DNA of 10,596 nucleotides, taken from the NCBI GenBank assembly GCA_003165615.1, contig PLWR01000202.1, positions 1 to 10,596 on the forward strand. The letters run 5' to 3'. Below the pieces are notes generated by a model that did not search any database, was not told the origin of the DNA, and saw only the letters and a program-made list of their open reading frames with translations. This DNA comes from Acidobacteriota bacterium. GTDB lineage: Bacteria; Acidobacteriota; Terriglobia; UBA7540. Shown here piece by piece: positions 1 through 5,265 of this stretch. The position numbers and the translations under genes were made by a program. How positions within the stretch are numbered: position 1 is the stretch's first letter; the number at the start of each line of letters is the position of its first letter.

Positions 1-740
1 TGGTGATCCGGCCCTATCTGGCGGACCTGACGGAATCTGAATTGATGACGATTATGACGGCTGGCATGGCGCATATCGCCGGATCGGTGTTCGGCGCGTA
101 TGTCCTGTTTGGAGCGGAAGCGCGCCACCTGTTGACCGCGGTGGTGATGACCGCTCCGGGGACCATTGTGCTGTCCAAGATGCTGGTGCCGGAAACCGGC
201 CACCCCAAAACCTCAGGCAATGTCAAACTCACGGAGGAAGGGAAGCCCATTAATTTGTTGGACGCCGCATCGCGCGGAGTTTCCGACGGCCTGCATTTGG
301 CGCTGAATGTCGCTGCCATGCTGGTGGCGTTTGTGGCGCTCATTTACCTGATCAACCTGGGGTTGGGCACAATTCACACCACTCTTCAAACCCTGCTAGG
401 TTATCCCCTGGCGCCGGTGGCATGGCTGTTGGGTGTCCCTTGGAAAGACGCCGCCGCGATCGGGAACTTGATGGGCACCAAAGTGGTGGTGAATGAGTTC
501 GTGGCCTTTTCCATGCTCGGTCCGCTCAAGGGACACATCGCCGAGCGCTCTTTCACTATTGCTACTTTCGCTCTTTGCGGGTTTGCCAACTTTTCTTCCA
601 TCGGGATTCAAATCGGAGGAATCGGCGCGCTGGCTCCTACACGGAAACAAGACTTGGCCCGGCTGGGATTCCGGGCGCTCATCGCGGGCACCTTAGCCAA
701 TTATCTGGCGGCGGCCATCGCTGGGCTGCTGCTGGCGTGA
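1..740 (+). CDS. NupC/CNT-family concentrative nucleoside transporter, C-terminal part (5' partial)
   Basis: This is an inner-membrane protein that imports nucleosides together with H+ or Na+. The reading frame is open at the left edge (first full codon at base 3), and the first visible residues (VIRPYL..LT.SEL) match the middle of CNT proteins, so roughly 160-180 N-terminal residues lie outside. Visible family marks, numbered from the codon at base 3: MTAGMAHIAGSV (18-29), MTAPG...LVPET (49-65), NEFVAF (164-169) and CGFANFSSIGIQIGGIGALA (192-211). By analogy with Vibrio cholerae CNT, E165, N196 and S199 are the substrate-contacting Glu, Asn and Ser. Long hydrophobic stretches fall at about 95-122, 183-210 and 223-245. 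It is followed after 108 bases by purine nucleoside phosphorylase and then cytidine deaminase, the expected partners of imported nucleosides. The exact substrate range cannot be read from the sequence. Confidence 0.93.
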   Translation, partial: VIRPYLADLTESELMTIMTAGMAHIAGSVFGAYVLFGAEARHLLTAVVMTAPGTIVLSKMLVPETGHPKTSGNVKLTEEGKPINLLDAASRGVSDGLHLALNVAAMLVAFVALIYLINLGLGTIHTTLQTLLGYPLAPVAWLLGVPWKDAAAIGNLMGTKVVVNEFVAFSMLGPLKGHIAERSFTIATFALCGFANFSSIGIQIGGIGALAPTRKQDLARLGFRALIAGTLANYLAAAIAGLLLA

Positions 741-746
741 ACATAA

Positions 747-814
747 GACGAAACTGGAAACTCGAAACTCGCCCCGACATCGAATTTCGAGTTTCGAATT
801 TCCAGTTTCGCGTC
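747..814. repeat. Heptad-unit inverted repeat between nupC-like gene and pnp (repeat copy 1)
   Basis: Two arms, 749-771 and 788-810, are reverse complements over 23 bases with a single mismatch, around a 16-base loop. The right arm is built from 7-base units: CGAATTT (781), CGAGTTT (788), CGAATTT (795), CCAGTTT (802). The left arm is the complement form: AAACTGG, AAACTCG, AAACTCG (751-771). The transcript would form a long hairpin between the transporter and the phosphorylase genes. There is no U-run after it, so it is not a classical terminator. The same unit recurs near 6690-6771, 8165-8206 and 8320-8354. Confidence 0.85.
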
Positions 815-848
815 ACCTTGAATTCGGACCACGGAAACGGTGAGCATC

Positions 849-1721
849 ATGGCTCGTCGCACATCAATAGGCACTCACCACTCACCGCATGGTTATGAAG
901 AGGCGGAGCAAGCGGCGGCGCACATTCGCTCTCGCGGCTTCGCCCCGCGCGTTGCCATCACGCTCGGTTCCGGATTGGATGAGGTTGTGGGCCGGCTGCA
1001 CACACAGGTGAAGATTCCCCACAAACTCATCCCCCACTTCCCTGGGACGACGGTGCAGGGGCACTGTGGCACCCTTCATTTGGGAACCTGGAACGGCGTC
1101 CCCGTGGCCATTCTGGAAGGTCGTGTGCACTGTTACGAAGGTCATGCGCCCTCCGCCGTGGTGTTTCCCGTGCGTGCGTTGGCACTGGCGGGGGTTGAGA
1201 CTTTCATTTTGACTTGCGCCGCGGGTGGCATCGCCGCGAAATCGAAGCCCGGTGGCTTCATGGTTTTCTCCGACCACCTGCACCTGCAAGGAGTGAATCC
1301 TCTCGTCGGGGTTCACGACCCGCGCTGGGGAGCACAATTCGTGGATTTGACCGAGGCCTACGATCCCCGCTTGCGCCGCATCACACGGAAAGCGGCAACC
1401 AGGCTGCGTGTACCATGCTTCGAAGGCGTCTACGCTTCGTTGCTGGGTCCCACCTATGAGACGCCGGCGGAAATCCGCGCCTTGAAGGGCATGGGCGCCG
1501 ATGCGGTGGGAATGTCCACGGTGCCGGAGGTGATGGCGGCCCGGCAATTAAAACGCCGTGTGCTGGCCATCGCCACGATTTCCAACCACGCCGCGGGGCT
1601 GGCAGGAAAGCCCCTCTCGCATGAAGAGGTGCTCACGGCGGGGCGCGCCGCTTCGCGCCACCTCGCCGATCTTCTCGATGAGATCCTGCCGCAAATTGGT
1701 GAGGGGAGCCAGAGGCCATGA
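849..1721 (+). CDS. Purine nucleoside phosphorylase (trimeric PNP/MTAP family)
   Basis: This cytoplasmic enzyme splits inosine, guanosine and their deoxy forms with phosphate into the free base and (deoxy)ribose-1-phosphate. The 290-residue length fits the trimeric PNP-II family. Family motifs are in order: phosphate loop LGSGLDE (39-45), QGHCG (70-74), GRVHCYEGH (91-99), SDHLHLQGVNPL (141-152), GPTYETPAE (200-208), GADAVGMSTVPE (216-227), ISNHAAG (244-250) and SHEEV (257-261). By alignment from memory with human PNP, H72, R92, H94, E97, E204, M222, S223, N246 and H258 fall on active-site positions. Asn at 246 favours 6-oxopurines over methylthioadenosine phosphorylase activity. One deviation is TCAAGG at 122-127, where TNAAGG is usual. 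I chose ATG 849 because GGTGA at 839-843 gives a Shine-Dalgarno; GTG 840 is an alternative. The stop overlaps the cytidine deaminase start. Confidence 0.93.
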   Translation: MARRTSIGTHHSPHGYEEAEQAAAHIRSRGFAPRVAITLGSGLDEVVGRLHTQVKIPHKLIPHFPGTTVQGHCGTLHLGTWNGVPVAILEGRVHCYEGHAPSAVVFPVRALALAGVETFILTCAAGGIAAKSKPGGFMVFSDHLHLQGVNPLVGVHDPRWGAQFVDLTEAYDPRLRRITRKAATRLRVPCFEGVYASLLGPTYETPAEIRALKGMGADAVGMSTVPEVMAARQLKRRVLAIATISNHAAGLAGKPLSHEEVLTAGRAASRHLADLLDEILPQIGEGSQRP

Positions 1722-2107
1722 ATCCTGAAGAACTCATCGCACGCGCTGGGGAGGTTCGGGAGAACGCCTGCGCCGACTACTCCCACTACAAAGTGGGGGC
1801 AGCATTGGTGGCGTCGAGTGGCAAGGTCTATACGGGGTGCAACATCGAGAACTCCACTTACGGGCTGACGGTGTGCGCCGAGCGCGTGGCGCTGTGGAAG
1901 GCCCTTTCCGAGGGCGAAAGGAAATTCACGCAAATTGCGGTGGTGACTTCCAGCGAGCCTCCTGCGTCACCCTGCGGCGCCTGCCGGCAGCTCCTCTGGG
2001 AATACTGCGGCGACATCGAAGTCATTCTCGCCAATCTGCAAGGTTTCCGAAAAACTCTTAACCTCTCGGAAATCTTTCCCCGTCCGTTTGATCAAAGTTT
2101 TCTCTGA
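1718..2107 (+). CDS. cdd: Cytidine deaminase
   Basis: Converts cytidine and deoxycytidine to uridine and deoxyuridine in pyrimidine salvage; cytoplasmic and zinc-dependent. The protein is 129 residues, the usual size of the small tetrameric cytidine deaminases. Motifs: ribose-binding NIEN at 42-45; zinc/catalytic CAE at 53-55 (C53 ligand, E55 proton shuttle); PCGACRQ at 85-91, giving zinc ligands C86 and C89; and the typical C-terminal FDQSFL. The ATG overlaps the TGA of the preceding phosphorylase gene (ATGA, 1718-1721), so the two are almost certainly co-transcribed and translationally coupled. A purine-rich GAGGGGAG at 1701-1708 can serve as ribosome binding site. It converges with the adenosine deaminase gene on the other strand. 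Confidence 0.96.
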   Translation: MNPEELIARAGEVRENACADYSHYKVGAALVASSGKVYTGCNIENSTYGLTVCAERVALWKALSEGERKFTQIAVVTSSEPPASPCGACRQLLWEYCGDIEVILANLQGFRKTLNLSEIFPRPFDQSFL

Positions 2108-2185
2108 GACGAGGCACGGTAAGACAGCAGATCTTCCTCATAACACCAAGGAAATAAGCGGCGGCCTGCAGAACAAACCTCCGCC

Positions 2186-2213
2186 CCCCTTTCGGGGACG
2201 GTCTCTAAACCGT
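2186..2213. terminator. Paired short hairpins in the convergent cdd/add gap (possible terminator)
   Basis: Two small stem-loops sit back to back between the convergent genes: CCCC-TTTC-GGGG (2186-2197) and ACGGT-CTCTAA-ACCGT (2198-2213). A longer-range 7-base pair, AGGCACG (2112-2118) with CGTGCCT (2224-2230), encloses both and touches the end of the adenosine deaminase gene. No clear T-run follows on either strand, so intrinsic termination is only a suggestion based on position. Confidence 0.3.
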
Positions 2214-2228
2214 ACCTCAGGCTCGTGC

Positions 2229-3326
2229 CTATACCCCACCCACAGGAGGCAAGTTCTCAGGGTAACGGATTCTGGCGTAGCCCGGTTTAATGGCTGTATA
2301 GATGATGCGGATGCGCTCCGCGTAAGGAAGGAAAGAACTCTTCATGGAGTTGATGGTAATCTTTTCGAAGTCATCCAACCCCAATCCAAACGTGTCCATC
2401 GCCACCTGAAATTCGTTGCTCATGCTGGTGCGGCTCATCAGCCGATTGTCGGTGTTAAGGGTAACGCGAAACTGTTGTCGATAAAGCACCTTGAAGGGGT
2501 GGTCGGCGATAGTAGGAATGGCGCCGGTGTGGACATTACTGGAAAGGCAGATTTCCAGCGGAATGCGCTTGTCCAGGACGTACTGAGCCAGCCCGCCTAA
2601 CTTCACGCCCGCACCGTCCGTCACCACGATGTCGTCAATCAGGCGTGTCCCGTGGCCAATGCGATGCGCCCCGCAATACTGGATGGCTTGCCAGATGGAT
2701 TCCTTCCCGTATCCCTCACCCGCGTGGACAGTGATGTTGAAATTCTGGCGCTGGATGTAATGGAACGCGTCGACATGTTTCTTGGGAGGATAGCCGCCCT
2801 CTTCACCCGCCAGGTCAAATCCCACCACTCCACGGTCGCGGAAATCCACGGCGAGCTCCGCCATCTCCAGCGATATTTTCATGTTGCGCATGGCGCAGAC
2901 GATCAATCCCGCCGGAATTTTGAAGTCTCTTCGTCCTCGCTCCAATCCCTTAAGAACGGCAGTGACCACGCCCATGTTGGTCAGCCCTTTTTTGGTGTGG
3001 AAGATGGGCGCAAACCTTGTTTCAAAATAGACCACGCCATCATTCTTCAGATCCTCCACTTGTTCATAAGCGACCCGCTCCAGTGCCTCAGCCGTCTGGG
3101 TAACCGCGATGGTGTGGGCAAAGCCCTCCAGGTAGCCGCCCAAATCACCCCGATACGCTCCCTGATAGAACCAATCCGCCAGCGCCGCCGGGTCCGCCGT
3201 GGGCAGCTTGGTGTACTTGGCGTCCTTCGCCATTTCAATGATGGTCTGCGGCCGCATCGAGCCATCCAGATGCTCGTGCAGGAGAACTTTGGGAAGAGAT
3301 TGTATCGTGGACTTGTCCAGAAACAT
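2229..3326 (-). CDS. add: Adenosine deaminase
   Basis: Deaminates adenosine and deoxyadenosine to inosine forms, feeding the phosphorylase. The 365-residue protein has the metal-dependent amidohydrolase barrel motifs: HEHLDG (H17 and H19 zinc ligands), GFDLAGEE (169-176), TVHAGEG (199-205; H201 ligand, E204 catalytic), HRIGHGT (221-227; H225 catalytic), CLSSNVHTG (260-268) and NTDNRLMS (291-298; D293 ligand). The last motif reads NTDN rather than the animal/enterobacterial NTDD. I recall this, with the SSN.QTGA and NAMKSAF-type tail, from mycobacterial Add, so the protein looks closest to the actinobacterial-type branch. The start is well supported: a near-perfect GGAGGT lies 8 bases upstream of ATG 3326. 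It is divergent from the threonine-synthase-like gene and has its own promoter with an operator-like dyad. Confidence 0.96.
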   Translation of the reverse strand: MFLDKSTIQSLPKVLLHEHLDGSMRPQTIIEMAKDAKYTKLPTADPAALADWFYQGAYRGDLGGYLEGFAHTIAVTQTAEALERVAYEQVEDLKNDGVVYFETRFAPIFHTKKGLTNMGVVTAVLKGLERGRRDFKIPAGLIVCAMRNMKISLEMAELAVDFRDRGVVGFDLAGEEGGYPPKKHVDAFHYIQRQNFNITVHAGEGYGKESIWQAIQYCGAHRIGHGTRLIDDIVVTDGAGVKLGGLAQYVLDKRIPLEICLSSNVHTGAIPTIADHPFKVLYRQQFRVTLNTDNRLMSRTSMSNEFQVAMDTFGLGLDDFEKITINSMKSSFLPYAERIRIIYTAIKPGYARIRYPENLPPVGGV

Positions 3327-3334
3327 TCAGGGTT

Positions 3335-3352
3335 ACCTCCACTGCCCAGTGG
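3335..3352 (-). promoter_or_regulatory. add ribosome binding site, partly held in a hairpin
   Basis: Read on the minus strand, GGAGGT (3340 down to 3335) is a near-consensus Shine-Dalgarno 8 bases before the add ATG. Directly upstream, CCACTG-GG-CAGTGG (3352 to 3339) is a perfect 6-bp inverted repeat. Its last GG is also the first GG of GGAGGT, so the folded hairpin would cover the 5' edge of the ribosome binding site. The binding site is clear; a regulatory role for the hairpin is inference. Confidence 0.6.
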
Positions 3353-3380
3353 GGCAATGACCATTATATGTAATTGCCCC
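3351..3380. promoter_or_regulatory. Operator-like dyad enclosing the add -10 box
   Basis: GGGGCAAT (3351-3358) and ATTGCCCC (3373-3380) are perfect 8-bp inverted arms with a 14-base spacer. Arm centres are 22 bases apart, about two helical turns. The spacer contains the add -10 hexamer. This is the geometry expected for a dimeric repressor that blocks the promoter. The right arm can also pair with CGGGGC at 3386-3391, giving an alternative fold, but that part probably lies upstream of the transcript start. Confidence 0.55.
3363..3368 (-). promoter_or_regulatory. add promoter -10 box (TATAAT)
   Basis: The minus strand reads TATAAT at 3368-3363, a perfect sigma-70-type -10 hexamer. The position 17 bases further upstream reads GCCCCG, which is a poor -35, so the promoter may need an activator or be weak. 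A start of transcription near 3356 would give a leader of about 30 bases made up almost entirely of the hairpin and the Shine-Dalgarno. Confidence 0.5.
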
Positions 3381-3431
3381 CGACCCGGGGCAGAATTAAG
3401 TCCGCTACGCATGGGCGTTTGACCCCCTCAC

Positions 3432-3494
3432 CCCCACAACAAGCAGAACGTGGGGCCCCCTCCGCCTTGCGGTCCCCCCTCTCCCCCAAGAGGG
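3432..3494. repeat. GC-rich multi-hairpin intergenic repeat
   Basis: Three consecutive inverted repeats are packed here: CCCCAC (3432-3437) with GTGGGG (3450-3455); CCGC-CTT-GCGG (3462-3472); and CCCTCT (3477-3482) with AGAGGG (3489-3494). The CCCTCTCCCC string recurs as the left end of the fold-back at 4886, suggesting a dispersed REP-like repeat family. No gene is visible in it. Confidence 0.5.
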
Positions 3495-3559
3495 CGGCGG
3501 AAGAAGAATCTTTGGCATGGGTACTGTAATCAAGAGTCACTACCCCATTTTGCGTTGGC

Positions 3560-3588
3560 TTGCAACGTAAACGGGAGTAACCTATATT
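3560..3588 (+). promoter_or_regulatory. Promoter candidate for the threonine-synthase-like gene
   Basis: TTGCAA (3560-3565, 4 of 6 to TTGACA), a 17-base spacer and TATATT (3583-3588, 5 of 6 to TATAAT). Transcription would start near 3595, leaving a leader of about 16 bases with a GGGGAT-type ribosome binding site (3599-3604) before ATG 3611. CGTTG (3553-3557) and CAACG (3563-3567) form a small dyad across the -35. The fit is reasonable but rests only on consensus. Confidence 0.45.
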
Positions 3589-3610
3589 TTCTAGCGACGG
3601 GGATCCGAAT

Positions 3611-4855
3611 ATGGAATTCGTAACAGGGCTTGAATGCGTTTTTTGCGGCGAAACGTATTCGACGCGCGTTCCTTACACATGTCCAGCGTGTGGACTCACC
3701 GGCATGCTGGACGTTCAATACGACTACCCGGCGATTGCCAAACGCCTGACTCGCCGAAGCCTCGCCAAGCGCCCCGAATTCTCGCACTGGCGATACCGCG
3801 AGTTGTTGCCCATCCACAAGGATGCTGTGCTGCCGAGCCTTCAGGTAGGCTGGACGCCTGTCATACAGACCCCGTCACTGGCACGTCACCTGGGATTGAA
3901 AACTCTCTATCTCAAAGACGACGGACGCAACCCCAGCGGCTCATTGAAGGACCGTGCCAGTGCTGTGGGGGTGGTCAAAGCACGCGAGAGACAGCAGAAG
4001 ATTGTCGCCTGCGCCAGCACCGGGAACGCGGCCTCCTCGCTGGCGGGCATGGCGGCGTCGCTGGGATTGCGAAGTGTCATCTTTGTGCCCGAGCGCGCGC
4101 CCGAACCCAAGGTTACACAATTGCTCATTTTCGGCGCCACCGTCCTGCGCGTGCGCGGCAGTTATGAGGACGCGTTTCAGTTGAGCCAAAGCTCCTGCGA
4201 GCGTTGGGGTTGGTACAACCGCAATAGCGCTATCAATCCATACCTGGTCGAAGGCAAGAAGACCGTGGGGCTGGAAATCTGCGAGCAGCTTGATTGGCAG
4301 GTTCCTGACTGGGCGGCGGTGTCGGTGGGCGACGGCTGCACCATCGCCGGCGTGTGGAAGGCCTTCCACGAAATGAAGACGTTGGGGCTTATCGCGCGCA
4401 CCCCCAAGATGCTCGGCGTGCAGGCGGCGGGCGCAGCGCCGGTGACAACCGCCTTCCGCAGCGGCGAAGCGCTGAAGCCCATCGAGCCGAAAACAATTGC
4501 CGATAGCATCGCGGTGGGTGTGCCGCGGAATTGGAAAAAGGCGGTGCTCGCCATTCAAACCTCCGGCGGCACCATGATCAACGTGCAGGATGAAGAAATT
4601 CTCGAGGCCATGCGCAGCACCGGCCGCTTGACGGGCATCTTCGCCGAACCCGCCGCGGCCACGGCAGTTGCCGGCGTGCACCGCGCCGTGAAAGAGGAAA
4701 TCATCGGACGCAAGGCGAGCGTTCTCGCCGTGATCACCGGCAACGGCCTCAAAGACATACGCAGCGCCCAGTCCGCGGTGACGAAGCCCTTCGACATTGC
4801 GCCCGATGGAGCTGGCTTGGAGGAGATTTTGGAGGAGCGAGATTTGATCTCCTAA
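3611..4855 (+). CDS. Threonine-synthase-like PLP-dependent enzyme with N-terminal zinc ribbon
   Basis: The best family match is threonine synthase (O-phosphohomoserine to threonine plus phosphate), a fold-type II PLP enzyme; 414 residues is normal for the short bacterial/archaeal form. Visible parts: four cysteines C9-x2-C12 and C24-x2-C27 forming a zinc-ribbon-like head; the PLP lysine K113 in NPSGSLKDRAS (107-117); ASTGNAA (135-141); the glycine loop SVGDGCTIAGVWK (238-250); TSGGT (317-321); EPAAA (346-350); and ITGNGLKD (375-382). Classical threonine synthases read NPTGSFKDRG around the lysine; here Thr, Phe and Gly are replaced by Ser, Leu and Ala. There are no hom or thrB neighbours. It lies between two purine-nucleoside genes, divergent from add, which is odd for amino-acid biosynthesis. 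Alternatives are another PLP lyase or ammonia-lyase. Family is certain, substrate is not. Confidence 0.8.
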   Translation: MEFVTGLECVFCGETYSTRVPYTCPACGLTGMLDVQYDYPAIAKRLTRRSLAKRPEFSHWRYRELLPIHKDAVLPSLQVGWTPVIQTPSLARHLGLKTLYLKDDGRNPSGSLKDRASAVGVVKARERQQKIVACASTGNAASSLAGMAASLGLRSVIFVPERAPEPKVTQLLIFGATVLRVRGSYEDAFQLSQSSCERWGWYNRNSAINPYLVEGKKTVGLEICEQLDWQVPDWAAVSVGDGCTIAGVWKAFHEMKTLGLIARTPKMLGVQAAGAAPVTTAFRSGEALKPIEPKTIADSIAVGVPRNWKKAVLAIQTSGGTMINVQDEEILEAMRSTGRLTGIFAEPAAATAVAGVHRAVKEEIIGRKASVLAVITGNGLKDIRSAQSAVTKPFDIAPDGAGLEEILEERDLIS

Positions 4856-5265
4856 GGCATAAGGCAAATCTACCATGAACGCTAGCCCTCTCCCCAGGGG
4901 TCTGTGTGACAACTGGGCGAGCAATTGTAGAGGCCGGCTTAAGAGGTTGCGGAAAGACTCCTAAATGCTGTCATCCTGAGCGAAGCGAAGGACCCCTGTA
5001 GTTGAATTTTCAAGCAAATACCGGGGTCCTTCGTCGGCTTCGCCTCCTCAGGATGACAGTTTGAGAGGTTTTTCCGCCGCCTGTGAGGCCCTCCGCCACA
5101 TAGAGCATTACAACTCCGAGTTGTCACACAGACTCCCCAGGGGAGAGGGTGCCCGAGGGACGAGGGCAGGTGAGGGATCTCTTCCTCGGCGACTAAGATG
5201 AAGTAGGTTTTGATGGTAGGAACTGCGTGAAGCTTGGCTTATCCGAATGAGTCAATCAACATCCC
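4856..5265. other. 410-base gene-free region between the PLP enzyme and the amidohydrolase
   Basis: There is no credible gene here. The middle is the nested fold-back repeat at 4886-5149. The last 115 bases (5150-5265) begin with a G-rich string (GCCCGAGGGACGAGGGCAGG) that looks like a continuation of the repeat. They then hold the upstream region of the amidohydrolase gene, where I see no convincing -35/-10 pair and no clear Shine-Dalgarno before ATG 5266. Confidence 0.6.
4886..5149. repeat. Nested 264-bp fold-back repeat (MITE/REP-like)
   Basis: Outer arms: 4886-4914 against 5119-5149. They match perfectly over GTCTGTGTGACAACT (4900-4914) and again over CCCTCTCCCC (4886-4895), with a 2-base length difference between. 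Inner arms: CTGTCATCCTGAG (4968-4980) with its exact complement at 5047-5059, and CGAAGGACCCC (4986-4996) with its complement at 5023-5033. GCGGAAA (4949-4955) pairs with TTTCCGC (5071-5077). The tip TTGAA-TT-TTCAA (5002-5013) is itself a hairpin. No transposase gene is present, so this is a non-autonomous or purely structural repeat. The inner core is a type I recall as widely dispersed in some soil-bacterial genomes. Confidence 0.8.

Noticed and set aside
747..814. Rho-independent terminator after the transporter gene
   Set aside because: The stem is long but lacks a following T-run, and the same repeat occurs within the xdh operon where termination would be unhelpful.
882..1547. Minus-strand open frame of 221 codons opposite the phosphorylase gene
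   Set aside because: Shadow of the real coding strand, with no domain and no ribosome binding site.
3351..3391. Riboswitch or attenuator made by the alternative pairings of the GGGGC/GCCCC blocks
   Set aside because: The -10 box lies inside the element, so the distal blocks would not be in the add transcript; a DNA operator explains the layout better.
2652..3422. Plus-strand open frame of 256 codons opposite add
   Set aside because: The complementary strand encodes a complete adenosine deaminase with a perfect ribosome binding site; this frame also crosses the add promoter.
3941..4924. Minus-strand open frame of 327 codons opposite the threonine-synthase-like gene
   Set aside because: Antisense shadow of a well-supported gene; the composition is not protein-like and no motif is seen.
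4886..5149. Insertion sequence or CRISPR array
   Set aside because: There is no transposase frame and no regularly spaced direct repeats; the structure is a nested inverted repeat.
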